The notes: generated from the sequence alone by a model not told the origin. Positions 35,747 to 44,281 are shown, numbered from the stretch's first letter. The stretch is DNA of 48,819 nucleotides from an uncultured Collinsella sp. (GCA_902470765.1 CABRHW010000015.1:1-48819); one strand, 5' to 3'. Made by a program: numbers and translations.

Positions 35747-36661
35747 TTAGGCTCGCTCGCGATGCTTCCATTGTTTGCGGCACCAGCGCATGAGTGCTTT
35801 TACGACCGGGATGGTGATGAGGATTACCCAGGCGGGATGGGGTTGTTCCAGGCAGAGCCACATGTAGAGGAACCATGCCTCGGCACTGACTGAATAGACG
35901 ACATCGATCAGCTTAGATAAGTGGCGTTGGTCGATAAAGTCGCCAAATGCGTAGTAGACGGGAATCAAAAAGACGAGGAAGAGTCCCGCAGCCCATGTGC
36001 CGTAGACAATGCCGAGCACCAGATAGGCGAGGGCGACAAGCGCGGGGAAGGGGAATTTGTTCCATGTACGTCCGACCTTGGTGTGGAAATGCTTGCCATG
36101 ATGGTCGAGCTTGTCGTGTGCTTCCTTCCAGCTGGAGAACGTCTCGCCGTCGATGGTGACGGTGCCGTCGTCATTGGTATGCACGCTATGTCCATCGTCC
36201 TCAAGCGTATCGACATGCACGCCGTCTGGCCCCACATGCACCTCTTCGCCCTTGCGCTCGTTGGTCACATGGATGCCGTTCCAGCCAACATGGACTTCCT
36301 CGCCTTTATTGGGATCAATGACGTGGATGCCGCGCGCGAGGGAAATATCGACAAGTGGTTTGTCGCCGCAATCGGCGTGCTCGGCAGAATCTTCGGCCTC
36401 TTTAGCCTCATCCACCGTTTCGGTGCTGCCGTCCTCTGAGCTATCGGCATCGCTAGCCGCTTCCCCATACAACAACTCATCCAGCGACACGCCATACAGC
36501 GCGGCGAGCGCAATAAGGTTATCGGTATCGGGCGAGGATTCGCTGCGCTCCCATTTACTGACAGCCTGACGACTCACGCCCAGCTGTGCGGCAAGCGCCT
36601 CCTGAGAAAGCCCGGCAGCCTTGCGGCGATCAACGAGCCGCTGCGCCATCGCAAGATCCAT
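35747..36661 (-). CDS. XRE-type HTH protein with repeat segment and membrane helices
   Basis: 304 residues from ATG 36661, which has AAAGGAAC 5 nt upstream. Residues 5-60 are an XRE helix-turn-helix (AGLSQEALAAQLGVSRQAVS). An acidic Ser/Glu linker follows. Next come repeats with a period of about 17 residues built on KGEEVHVGxxGxHV (two clear copies plus a divergent third ending TVTIDGE). Three or four C-terminal membrane helices follow (PALVALAYLVLGIVYGTW onward). DNA binding at the membrane is implied. The ligand and targets are unknown. The gene is flanked on both sides by family 2 inverted repeats. Confidence 0.78.
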   Translation of the reverse strand: MDLAMAQRLVDRRKAAGLSQEALAAQLGVSRQAVSKWERSESSPDTDNLIALAALYGVSLDELLYGEAASDADSSEDGSTETVDEAKEAEDSAEHADCGDKPLVDISLARGIHVIDPNKGEEVHVGWNGIHVTNERKGEEVHVGPDGVHVDTLEDDGHSVHTNDDGTVTIDGETFSSWKEAHDKLDHHGKHFHTKVGRTWNKFPFPALVALAYLVLGIVYGTWAAGLFLVFLIPVYYAFGDFIDQRHLSKLIDVVYSVSAEAWFLYMWLCLEQPHPAWVILITIPVVKALMRWCRKQWKHRERA

Positions 36662-36847
36662 GACAGTTCCTTTCATATGGTGACCGTAATCGAATGAGCC
36701 GAGTATGCCGAGAACAACCGGTGGCGACCACCATTTCTAGTTAGAATCTGCTCCAACCCTACCGCAACTACCGGTAGCAACCCCTAACGACCAGCCATTT
36801 CAGGACAAATGTCAGTGCAAATAGCAGCCAAGAGCTCCCACTCAGTA

Positions 36848-36914
36848 AGTTGCGGTGGAATAGTTCCTAAATTCAGCCATTTGCGGGCTAAGCAGGAACT
36901 ATTCCACCGCAACT
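36848..36914. repeat. Inverted repeat family 2, copy c
   Basis: AGTTGCGGTGGAATAGTTCC (36848-36867) pairs perfectly over 20 bp with 36895-36914. The 27-nt centre can form AGCC-ATTTGC-GGGCT. It lies upstream of the membrane HTH gene, whose other end carries copy b. The 36662-36847 stretch before it holds no gene. Confidence 0.85.
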
Positions 36915-36976
36915 GAATTTCAGACCAGGCACCTACAGCAAGAAGACGAATAGCCTCGACCTCCCTAGTTGCCGCA

Positions 36977-37097
36977 GGAGGCCCCAGGGCTTACCTCCCA
37001 AATCTTTCCGCAGGACGGAAGGACCCCGCCGCGCGAAGCGCGCAGCGGGGTCCTGACATGTCCGAGGACGATTTGGGAGGTAAGCCCTGGGGCCTCC
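36977..37097 (-). repeat. Nested hairpin element, family 1 copy D (3' of pfkA)
   Basis: A perfect 27-bp outer stem (36977-37003 with 37071-37097). Read on the minus strand the internal loop is GTCCTCGGACATG on the 5' side (identical to copy A) and TCCTGCGGAAAG on the 3' side. The inner stem is GGACCCCGC (37021-37029) with 37045-37053, topped by a GCGC-GAA-GCGC tip. It starts 23 nt after the pfkA stop in the same direction. Confidence 0.9.
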
Positions 37098-37120
37098 GAT
37101 GAGAGCAGTTTCGGCCGAGG

Positions 37121-38200
37121 CTATTCGTCGCCGAAGCTGATGCCCAGTGCCTTGGCCTCGCGTACCAGATCGCTCTGGGGGTCGACATACTTGAGCTTGC
37201 CGGCGACATCCTCGAGCGGCATGTGGCACATCTTGCCGTCGCGCAGGGCGATCATGTAGCCAAACTCGCCGCGCAGGCAGCCAAGCGCGGCCTCGACGCC
37301 GCACTGGGTCGCAAAGATGCGGTCCTGAGCATCGGGCTGGCCGCCGCGCTGCGTGTGGCCGGGGATGGCGACGCGGGTCTCGCGACCGGTCTTGGCCTCG
37401 ATCTCCTTGGCGATGTCGTACACGATTGACGGGCTCGTGCGCTCGGCGAGCTTCTTCTTGTACTCCTTCTTGGACAGCGCCGCGTCCTCCTTGGAGATAG
37501 CGCCCTCGGCGACGGCCACGATGGTAAAGCGGCTGCCGGTTTCCATGCGATGCTCAATGGTCTTGATGACGTTGTCCATGTCGTAGGGGATCTCGGGAAT
37601 CAAGATGACATCCGCGCCGCCCGCGACGCCGGCGTACAGCGGGATCCAGCCAACCTTGTGGCCCATGATCTCGATAACGAATACGCGCCCATGGCTCGAA
37701 GCGGTGGTGTGGATGTCGTCGATGCACTTGGTGGCGACGTCGATGGCGCTCGTAAAGCCAAACGTCAGCTCGGTGCCCCAGGTGTCGTTATCGATGGTCT
37801 TGGGCAGAGCGATAACGTTGAGGCCCTCTTCGCGCAGGCGGTTGGCGGTCTTGGTGGAGCCGTTGCCGCCCAGCATAAACAGGCAGTCGAGCTGCAACTT
37901 GTGATAGGTGTGGACCATCGCGGGCACCTTCTCGACGCCGTCGGCCTCGGGAATGTTCAGGCGCTTGAACGGCGTGCGGCTCGTGCCTAGGATGGTGCCG
38001 CCGCGGGTGAGGATACCGCTAAAATCGGCGGGCGTCATGACGCGGAACCTGCTGTAGATAAGGCCCTGGTAGCCGTCCTCAAAACCATAGATCTCGATAG
38101 GTTCTTCGCTATTGGTCATAAGCGTTTTGACGATGCCGCGCATGGTGGCGTTGAGCGCCTGGCAGTCGCCGCCACTAGTAAGAAGACCGATCCTAAGCAT
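37121..38200 (-). CDS. pfkA: 6-phosphofructokinase (group with Gly/Lys active-site signature)
   Basis: 359 residues. The N-terminal LLTSGGDCQALNATMRGIV binds nucleotide, GGNGSTKTA is the position that separates ATP (Gly) from PPi (Asp) enzymes, and PKTIDNDTWG holds the catalytic Asp residues. Lys follows Pro in PKTIDND, where the E. coli ATP enzyme has Gly; Gly plus Lys is typical of an actinobacterial subgroup I know as ATP-using. It phosphorylates fructose-6-phosphate in glycolysis. The phosphate donor should be tested rather than assumed. It stands alone on the minus strand, with hairpin copy D after it. Confidence 0.92.
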   Translation of the reverse strand: MLRIGLLTSGGDCQALNATMRGIVKTLMTNSEEPIEIYGFEDGYQGLIYSRFRVMTPADFSGILTRGGTILGTSRTPFKRLNIPEADGVEKVPAMVHTYHKLQLDCLFMLGGNGSTKTANRLREEGLNVIALPKTIDNDTWGTELTFGFTSAIDVATKCIDDIHTTASSHGRVFVIEIMGHKVGWIPLYAGVAGGADVILIPEIPYDMDNVIKTIEHRMETGSRFTIVAVAEGAISKEDAALSKKEYKKKLAERTSPSIVYDIAKEIEAKTGRETRVAIPGHTQRGGQPDAQDRIFATQCGVEAALGCLRGEFGYMIALRDGKMCHMPLEDVAGKLKYVDPQSDLVREAKALGISFGDE

Positions 38201-38238
38201 GGTGAATCCTTCCGGGCAAGTTATAACATGCGCATAAG

Positions 38239-38271
38239 TTTACCCCCGCACACTGTTGATGCGGGGGTAAA
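38239..38271 (-). terminator. Hairpin between the Ntn-hydrolase gene and pfkA
   Basis: TTTACCCCCGCA (38239-38250) pairs perfectly with TGCGGGGGTAAA (38260-38271) around 9 nt. It lies about 70 nt after the minus-strand hydrolase stop and upstream of pfkA. No long T tract follows on the minus strand. Confidence 0.65.
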
Positions 38272-38340
38272 ACGTGTTAGCTCAAGCGTATGGAAATGTA
38301 AGCAACGTCAGGCGAGCGTAAGGACGACGGTGCCAGCTCC

Positions 38341-39426
38341 TTACAGTGCGAAGGCGTCGACGTCGCCCCAGTGGCGGCGCAGCGTGATGGCGGCAGCGGG
38401 TTCGGTATTGTCAAAGACGACCGACCATTGCGTGTTGCTGGTGATGTCTTCCGGATTGGGCTCTTGCGCCGCAGCGCGTAGGGCCTTCCAAGCGACTGCC
38501 TCGTCCTGGGCGCCGACATGGGCGTCAAGGACATCAGCGATTGCGACGGCGCGCTCTTTACCATGGCCCAGCTCGCCATTCTTTTGGTTGGGCAGCACTT
38601 CGTCGCCATAGCAGGCGTAGAAGTTCGTAACCTGGCGTACAGGAGTCACTTTGCATGCACGGTCGGGGTCGCGCGGATCCCACTCTACTACGCGCGCGTC
38701 ACCGGCGGCGTCGTTGATAAAGAAGTGGTAATCGCGTCCTGCCATGGCGTGCATGTCGTAGGCGGAAAGCAGGTCGACAGCTTCTTGCGTGGTGGCGGCA
38801 CGGTCGAGCACCAGGCGGATGGCGAGCGAGGTATTGATGACGGGGCGCTGCGTGTCCTGGTCACAGGGTTTGGAATCCAGGGTGAGTACGGCAATGGACA
38901 CACCACATTCGTTGATGCCGTCGAGCTGGGCAAACGGGCCCATGAGTGCGGCGGCACGTCCGGCGACGGAATCAAGCGGAGTGTTGGCGCCCAGGTTGTT
39001 AAGGGCGGCAAGCCCGATGGAGGCGTAGCCGCCGCGTGGGTGATTGCGCACCAGCAGCGCCGAGGTGTCGTCCTTAAAGTCGTAATTGCGACCGGTGCGC
39101 ACGCGGCCTTCGGCATCTACGGCGGCAAAGGCGCTGCAGGCAAACTGAGGCGCCTGGACATGTGCTGGCACGCCGGGCAACACCTGCGCCACCACAGCAT
39201 CGATGTAGGCCTGGTCGTCGCGCACATCGGCGGCGATGATGCGATCAAGATCGTAGTCGTAAGCGATGCCGATTGCGTACAGGTCATAGCCATCCGCGTA
39301 GCCGGTCAAGCGTTTGAGCGACGCGGCGGACTTGATTTGCTTGCGGTAAACGATGCCGGCGGCAGCGGCAAGGCCGACGGCGACTCCCGCGACACCGCAG
39401 GCGATGGCAAAGTTACGTGGCTTCAT
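38341..39426 (-). CDS. Membrane-anchored Ntn-hydrolase (choloylglycine hydrolase/acyltransferase-like)
   Basis: 361 residues. One N-terminal membrane helix (about residues 7-26) precedes a domain starting FACSAFAAVDAEGRVRTGRNYDF, the hallmark of linear-amide C-N hydrolases, with nucleophile Cys97 and an Arg/Asn-Tyr-Asp set. Later motifs include DGINECGVSIA and the N-rich TSNTQWSVVFDN. In bile-salt hydrolases the Cys follows the initiator Met directly; here 96 residues precede it, so an autocatalytic cleavage before Cys97, as in penicillin acyltransferase, would be needed. Bile salts, penicillin V or lipid amides are possible substrates; none is proven. The protein would face outside. Confidence 0.8.
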   Translation of the reverse strand: MKPRNFAIACGVAGVAVGLAAAAGIVYRKQIKSAASLKRLTGYADGYDLYAIGIAYDYDLDRIIAADVRDDQAYIDAVVAQVLPGVPAHVQAPQFACSAFAAVDAEGRVRTGRNYDFKDDTSALLVRNHPRGGYASIGLAALNNLGANTPLDSVAGRAAALMGPFAQLDGINECGVSIAVLTLDSKPCDQDTQRPVINTSLAIRLVLDRAATTQEAVDLLSAYDMHAMAGRDYHFFINDAAGDARVVEWDPRDPDRACKVTPVRQVTNFYACYGDEVLPNQKNGELGHGKERAVAIADVLDAHVGAQDEAVAWKALRAAAQEPNPEDITSNTQWSVVFDNTEPAAAITLRRHWGDVDAFAL

Positions 39427-39587
39427 GACGGCTCCTCTCGTCCTGTTAGCGCAATTGTCGCAAAAGGAGCGCGGGCATGATGGCTCAACTTGGTGAGCGG
39501 CGCGGAATTAAGCACGGAATGAAGAGTGCGGCGCTGGCGTGGCGGGGTATGCTGGAGGGGACCATCAACCCAGCGAAAGGGGAGAGC

Positions 39588-40973
39588 ATGACGGATCAGG
39601 AAGCGCCCGAGCGCGTGCACGTGACGGCCGACGATATCGAGGCCGCCAACGACCTTATCGACTTTATCGAGGCATGTCCCAGCATGTTCCATACGGCGGC
39701 GACCATTATGGCCGAGCTCGACGAGGCAGGCTTTACCTACCTGCCCGAGAACGCGGCGTGGGATATCGAGCCGGGCGGGCGTTATTACACGCAGCGCAAC
39801 ACCTCGAGCGTTGTTGCCTTTAAGGTGGGCGAGGACCTGGCCGCGACGTGGGGCGAGGACGGCGTTGCCGGTGACTATCATTTTCAGCTCACGGCGTCGC
39901 ACAGCGATTCGCCGACGTTTAAGGTCAAGGCCGTGCCTGAGCTCGATGGCGCAGGCGAGACGCTGCGCCTGAACACCGAGGCCTACGGCGGCATGATCGA
40001 CTACACCTGGTTCGATCGCCCGCTGGCGCTCGCGGGCCGCGTGCTGGTGCGCGAGGGCGACCGTATTGAGAGCCGTCTGCTTGCCACCGAGCGCGAGGTC
40101 GCTATTATCCCGAGCCTTGCCATCCACATGAACCGTGGCGTTAACGAGGGCTTTGCTCCCAACCGAGCCGTCGACCTGTGCCCGCTCATCAGCGCCGGCG
40201 AACTCAAGCAGGGTGACTTTGATGCCCTGATCGCCGAAGAGCTGGATGTTGAGCCCGAGCAGATCCTGGGTCGCGACCTGTTCCTGGTCAATCGTCAGGA
40301 TGCGCGCATCTGGGGCTGGGCCGACGAGTTTATCTCGACGCCCAAGCTTGACGACCTGGCCTGCGCCTATACCTCGCTACAGGCATTTTTGGGCGCCGAG
40401 AACGCGCACGACGTCTCGGTCTTCTGCTGCTTTGATAATGAGGAGGTTGGCTCCGAGACCAAGCAGGGCGCCATGTCGACGTTCTTGGCCGACGCGCTGC
40501 GCCGCATCAACGGATCGCTGGGCTTTGACGACGAGTCGTATCATCGCGCCCTTGCCGCATCGATGCTCGTGAGCTGCGACAACGCGCATGCCGTGCACCC
40601 CAACCACGCCGAGAAGTGCGATGCGCGCAACCAGGTTGTGCTCAACGGCGGCATTGTCATCAAGGAAGCCGCTAACCAGCACTACTGCACCGATGCCTTT
40701 AGCCGCGCGGTGTTCCAGGCTATTTGCGATGACGCCGACGTGCCCACGCAGGCCTTCGCCAACAAGAGCGATATGGCGGGTGGCTCCACCCTGGGCAATC
40801 TGTCCAATATGCAGGCGAGCATGCATGCCGTAGACGTGGGCCTGCCGCAGCTGGCCATGCACTCAAGCTACGAGACCGGCGGCGTGCGCGACGTGATGTA
40901 CGCCATCCGCGCCCTCACGGCTTTCTACGAGCGAAACCTAACCATCAACGGCGCCGAAAGCGTGGAGCTCTAA
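39588..40973 (+). CDS. M18-family aminopeptidase
   Basis: 461 residues. Metal and catalytic motifs of M18 (aspartyl aminopeptidase) are present: LTASHSDSPTFKVK, PKLDDLACAY, CFDNEEVGSETKQGA, DNAHAVHPNH, and GGSTLGNLSNMQ with the C-terminal MHSSYETGGVRD. It removes N-terminal residues from peptides in the cytosol using two zinc ions. ATG 39588 follows AAAGGGGAGAGC; an earlier frame to 39477 is not conserved. It is followed at once by repeat family 4 copy c and stands apart from its neighbours. Confidence 0.92.
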   Translation: MTDQEAPERVHVTADDIEAANDLIDFIEACPSMFHTAATIMAELDEAGFTYLPENAAWDIEPGGRYYTQRNTSSVVAFKVGEDLAATWGEDGVAGDYHFQLTASHSDSPTFKVKAVPELDGAGETLRLNTEAYGGMIDYTWFDRPLALAGRVLVREGDRIESRLLATEREVAIIPSLAIHMNRGVNEGFAPNRAVDLCPLISAGELKQGDFDALIAEELDVEPEQILGRDLFLVNRQDARIWGWADEFISTPKLDDLACAYTSLQAFLGAENAHDVSVFCCFDNEEVGSETKQGAMSTFLADALRRINGSLGFDDESYHRALAASMLVSCDNAHAVHPNHAEKCDARNQVVLNGGIVIKEAANQHYCTDAFSRAVFQAICDDADVPTQAFANKSDMAGGSTLGNLSNMQASMHAVDVGLPQLAMHSSYETGGVRDVMYAIRALTAFYERNLTINGAESVEL

Positions 40974-40975
40974 AA

Positions 40976-41015
40976 CCTACCAAAAGAGGACAGGTTTACT
41001 TTGGCAGGTTTTATC
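40976..41015 (+). repeat. Repeat family 4, copy c (terminator-like)
   Basis: CCTACCAAAA followed by a GAGGACAGGTTTAC loop and TTTGGCAGGTTTTATC. One arm base differs (A for G) so pairing is slightly weaker than in copy b. It begins 2 nt after the M18 aminopeptidase stop and reads in the same direction. Confidence 0.75.
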
Positions 41016-41088
41016 TGGGCAAATGCCAGTGGCATTGCAAGCCGATAGGACCCTAAAACGCCGCAGGTTGAACAAAAGTCAGCGAGAG

Positions 41089-41180
41089 CCCGTCTGGGCG
41101 AGCAAGGTGCCTTGAAAGAGGAGGGCATTGGCCTTCTGGCCATGCCCGACGATTGAAAGGCAGATTGCCGTCCAGACGGG
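41089..41180. repeat. Long imperfect hairpin before the hydroxyacid dehydrogenase 3' end
   Basis: CCCGTCTGG (41089-41097) pairs with CCAGACGGG (41172-41180). Inside, GCAA..TGCCTT pairs with AAGGCA..TTGC, and the tip is GGGCATTGGCC-TTCT-GGCCATGCCC with one bulge. No gene. It stands between two genes that point toward each other, next to the terminator at 41197. Confidence 0.7.
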
Positions 41181-41196
41181 GTCGCAGCGTCGAGTG

Positions 41197-41222
41197 TTCC
41201 GCCGTTCGTTAGAACGGCGGAA
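41197..41222 (-). terminator. Hairpin after the D-2-hydroxyacid dehydrogenase gene
   Basis: TTCCGCCGTTC (41197-41207) pairs perfectly with GAACGGCGGAA (41212-41222) around GTTA, only 5 nt after the stop on the minus strand. A T tract is lacking. Confidence 0.6.
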
Positions 41223-41227
41223 CAAGA

Positions 41228-42163
41228 TTAGTGCTCGATCCAGCAGCGGAGCGTCTCACCCGCCTGCAGGTGACGCAGATTCTCCGCGGCAATGTCGACC
41301 ACATTGTTGAGCGTGGCTGCCAGGTGGAACCAGCCCGAGATATGCGGCGTGATGAGCATGTTGGGCGCATCCCACAGTGGACTTGTCTCAGGCAACGGTT
41401 CGGGGTCGGTGACGTCGACCGCGGCGCCGGCGAGATGTCCCGACTCCAGGGCGGCAACCAAGTCGTCGGCGACCACAAGGTCACCGCGGCCGCCGTTGGC
41501 AAAGAAGGCGCCCGGCTTCATCGCGGCGAAGAACTCGGCGTTCGCCAGACCGCGGGTCTCGGGTGTGCTGGGCATAAAGGATGCGACGACGTCGGCCTCG
41601 GCCAGGCGCTCGGGCAGGGCGTCCATGCCGTCCATGTCCTCAAACACAATGGGGTAGACGAGCGGATGGCGCTTGATGCCGCGGACGTGCGCGCCCATGC
41701 TGCGGCAGAGCGTGGCAAAATAGCCGCCGATATCGCCTGCGCCCAGCACCAGCACGTTGGCGTTTTTGAGCGAGGTAACCGGCCCCAAATCCTCCCAGCG
41801 ATGCTCGCGCTGCAGGTCCTGGTAGCCGGGCAGGCGCTTCATCATAGACAGCACCATGGCAAACATGTGCTCGCTTACTGCCTGGCCATAGGCGCCCACC
41901 GAGCAAGACAGTTTGGCATCGGCCGGCACGGTGCCGGCGGCCAAGTAATCGTCATAGCCAGCGGTCTGCAATTGCAACAGCTGGAGATGCTCGCATGCCG
42001 TGAGCATGCTAGGGTCTATGTTGCCCAAGATCACGTCGGCGTCGGCGACCTGCTCACGCGTGACGGCATCGGCGCTCGTGTAGATAAAGTCCTCGCCCGG
42101 AGCGCTCGACTCAAGAATTGCGCGATGGCGGTCGTTGACGGGCAACAAAACCAGGATGTTCAC
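41228..42163 (-). CDS. D-2-hydroxyacid dehydrogenase
   Basis: 311 residues from a GTG start with GGAGAGGAC upstream. The Rossmann motif VLVLGAGDIGGYFA, the NGGRGDLV arginine, the DPEPLPE glutamate and the TPHISGW histidine complete the family triad. It interconverts 2-keto and D-2-hydroxy acids with NAD(P)H. The exact substrate (glycerate, phosphoglycerate-like, lactate or another) cannot be read from the sequence. It is flanked by family 4 repeats in direct orientation (40976 and 42184). Confidence 0.9.
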   Translation of the reverse strand: MNILVLLPVNDRHRAILESSAPGEDFIYTSADAVTREQVADADVILGNIDPSMLTACEHLQLLQLQTAGYDDYLAAGTVPADAKLSCSVGAYGQAVSEHMFAMVLSMMKRLPGYQDLQREHRWEDLGPVTSLKNANVLVLGAGDIGGYFATLCRSMGAHVRGIKRHPLVYPIVFEDMDGMDALPERLAEADVVASFMPSTPETRGLANAEFFAAMKPGAFFANGGRGDLVVADDLVAALESGHLAGAAVDVTDPEPLPETSPLWDAPNMLITPHISGWFHLAATLNNVVDIAAENLRHLQAGETLRCWIEH

Positions 42164-42183
42164 AAGCAGTCCTCTCCGCTCGA

Positions 42184-42223
42184 CCTGCCAAAAAGGGACA
42201 GGTTTATTTTGGCAGGTTTTATC
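42184..42223 (+). repeat. Repeat family 4, copy d
   Basis: CCTGCCAAAA, the conserved AGGGACAGGTTTA loop, then TTTTGGCAGG and TTTTATC: near identical to copy b at 35181. It lies upstream of the minus-strand dehydrogenase and downstream of the minus-strand map gene, in the plus orientation. It is therefore not positioned to end any seen transcript. Confidence 0.8.
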
Positions 42224-42237
42224 AGGCAAAACGCTCA

Positions 42238-42284
42238 AACAAAAACGCCGGATGCAAGACGAGCGTGTCCGTCAGCATCCGGCG
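42238..42284 (-). terminator. Terminator of map
   Basis: CGCCGGATGC (42246-42255) pairs perfectly with GCATCCGGCG (42275-42284). On the minus strand it runs into TTTTTGTTT, 10 nt after the map stop at 42294. A strong intrinsic terminator. Confidence 0.85.
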
Positions 42285-42293
42285 CATCCACAA

Positions 42294-43181
42294 CTACCAG
42301 CTGAGCAGCTCGTAGCCGTCCTCGGTCACCACGAGCTGTACCTCGCACTGGGCCGAATCGCTGCCGTCCTTGGTGCGCACGCACCAGCCATCGCCCTTGC
42401 TGATCTTGATGTCGGGCGCTCCGGCATTGACCATGGGCTCGATGGTAAAGACCATGCCCGGAGCCATGATGGTGTCCACATCGGGTGCCTCGGTGGTAAA
42501 GCCCACAAACGGGTCCTCGTGAAACTCCTTACCGATGCCGTGTCCGCCGTACTCGCGCACCACGCTAAAACCGGCGTCCTCGACCGTCTTTTGCACGGCT
42601 TCGGCCATGACGGACAGCGGCAGCCATGGCTTGACGGCCGCCAGACCCGCCTCCACGCTGGCGCGGGTGACGTCGACCAGGCGCTGGCGCTCGGCCGAGA
42701 CATCGCCGATGCAGAACATGCGGCTCGAGTCGCTAAAGTAGCCGTCCAAAATCGTGGAGCAGTCCACGTTGACGATGTCGCCCTCGTGCAGCACGTCCGT
42801 ATCGCAGGGGATACCGTGACAGACCACATCGTTGATCGAGGTGCATACGCTCTTGGGGTAGCCTTCGTAGTTGAGGTCGGCCGGCGTACCACCGTGCTCG
42901 ACGGTGTAGTCGTAGATCATCTGGTCGATCTGGTTGGTGGTCATGCCCGCGGCGATGTGCTCGCCCACGTAGTCGAGCACGCCCACGTTGATGGCGGCCG
43001 AGCGCTTGATGCCCTCGATATCGGCGGGCGTCTTGTAGAGCGTGCGAGGCAGAACCTCCCAGCCCTCTTCCCACAGGCGCTCGAGGCGCTCATCGAAGGT
43101 GCTATGGCATTTCTTGTATTTCTTACCGCTGCCGCACCAGCAGGCGTCGTTGCGGCCGGGTACGGGTCCTTTGTCATACAT
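42294..43181 (-). CDS. map: Methionine aminopeptidase with N-terminal SEC-C zinc motif
   Basis: 295 residues. A SEC-C metal-binding module (GRNDACWCGSGKKYKKCH, about residues 9-26) is followed by a type I methionine aminopeptidase domain. The metal ligands lie in VDCSTILDGYFSDSS, GHGIGKEFHE, FTIEPMVN and SAQCEVQLVVTED. It removes the initiator Met from new proteins, probably near the ribosome; the SEC-C tail is a known variant in several Gram-positive groups. A GGAAG box precedes the ATG. It is transcribed away from the radical SAM gene's end. Confidence 0.94.
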   Translation of the reverse strand: MYDKGPVPGRNDACWCGSGKKYKKCHSTFDERLERLWEEGWEVLPRTLYKTPADIEGIKRSAAINVGVLDYVGEHIAAGMTTNQIDQMIYDYTVEHGGTPADLNYEGYPKSVCTSINDVVCHGIPCDTDVLHEGDIVNVDCSTILDGYFSDSSRMFCIGDVSAERQRLVDVTRASVEAGLAAVKPWLPLSVMAEAVQKTVEDAGFSVVREYGGHGIGKEFHEDPFVGFTTEAPDVDTIMAPGMVFTIEPMVNAGAPDIKISKGDGWCVRTKDGSDSAQCEVQLVVTEDGYELLSW

Positions 43182-43233
43182 GGCTAACTTCCTTTCATCC
43201 GCAGCTAGTATAGCCCACCCACGCGTCCATAAA

Positions 43234-43300
43234 AGTTGCGGTGATATAGTTCCGATTTAAGCGGTTTAACAGCACAAATAGGAACTATATCACCGCAACT
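43234..43300. repeat. Inverted repeat family 2, copy d
   Basis: AGTTGCGGTGATATAGTTCC (43234-43253) pairs perfectly over 20 bp with 43281-43300. Compared with copies a and c the arm has ATAT instead of GAAT, and the opposite arm has the matching change. It lies about 42 nt after the radical SAM gene's stop. Confidence 0.85.
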
Positions 43301-43341
43301 GATGGGGCGGGATAGCGGGCACTAGCTGCTGCGTGGTTTTG

Positions 43342-44118
43342 CTAGTAGCTCACCTGGCAGGGGATGCCGAGGGCGCGCACGCGCGCGGCAATGGCGTCGA
43401 GCACCTCGGGCGCTGCTTTGGCAAGGCCGGCGACCGGTGTCTCGCGCGCCACCGTGTAGATGGTCGCCTCCTGCGGGCGAATGCGCTCGAGCGCCGCGAG
43501 CCAAGGGCCAACGTACTCCTCGCCAGTGTTGTCGATGAGCTTGCCCTGATACTCGCCGGTCAAAAAGATCGTCTGGATAATGACGTGACCGTCAAAGCTT
43601 GCGAACGTCTCGATCTGGTGCTCCACATCGTAGGGGCCAACAGGCTGGTCGAGCAGCTGGATAAATGCCGGGTCGACCGTATCGAGCTTGAGGATGTTGT
43701 CGTCGACCATCATGAGCGCATCGTGTACCTGGGGACGGTCGGCACGCGTGCCGTTGGAGAGCACGGCGATCTTGGAGTTTGGGGCAAGCTCGTCGCGCAG
43801 CGCGACGGCGCCGGCGATGGCCTGCGGAAACTCCGGTGCGGCGGTGGGCTCGCCGTTGCCTGCGAAGGTGATCACATCGGGGAGCTCGCCCTCGGCTGCC
43901 ATCTCGCGCAGCTTTGCCTCGAGCGCGTCGAGTACCACGGCAGCTGTGTTATACGGCTCGTGGCAGGGGCGCTCGGCGTTGAGACCGTTCTCGCAGTAGA
44001 TGCAGTCGAACGTGCAGATTTTGCCGCTGGCCGGCATCATGTTGACGCCGAGCGAGAGACCAAGGCGACGGCTGCGAACGGGCCCAAAGATGGGGCTGGC
44101 ATTTAGAAACGTAGACAT
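43342..44118 (-). CDS. Radical SAM protein (COG0731-like Fe-S oxidoreductase)
   Basis: 258 residues. The cluster motif is Cys35-TFD-Cys39-IY-Cys42 (CX3CX2C), followed by a GNGEPTAAPEF SAM-binding stretch and VLSNGTRAD. This subgroup of radical SAM proteins is related to wybutosine-type and unassigned oxidoreductases; the reaction is not known to me. ATG 44118 follows GAGGAGC on the minus strand. Longer frames upstream are not conserved. It stands alone. Confidence 0.85.
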   Translation of the reverse strand: MSTFLNASPIFGPVRSRRLGLSLGVNMMPASGKICTFDCIYCENGLNAERPCHEPYNTAAVVLDALEAKLREMAAEGELPDVITFAGNGEPTAAPEFPQAIAGAVALRDELAPNSKIAVLSNGTRADRPQVHDALMMVDDNILKLDTVDPAFIQLLDQPVGPYDVEHQIETFASFDGHVIIQTIFLTGEYQGKLIDNTGEEYVGPWLAALERIRPQEATIYTVARETPVAGLAKAAPEVLDAIAARVRALGIPCQVSY

Positions 44119-44281
44119 AGGTAAAAGCTCCTCAAGACAATTAACCTTAAGCATAGCATCGGCTCCAACGTATGGTCCGGGCTTGTGCTTTGCAGGTTTC
44201 GTTTTTTGACTCTGCCTTCGATGCCGCGTCATGAAAGGTATCGGGTCGGGTACAGTTAATCTGTTAACAAAACGCAAGACG

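Noticed and set aside
40977..41227. Possible tRNA or riboswitch in the gap before the dehydrogenase 3' end
   Set aside because: The folding is one long hairpin rather than a cloverleaf, and no known riboswitch core was recognised.
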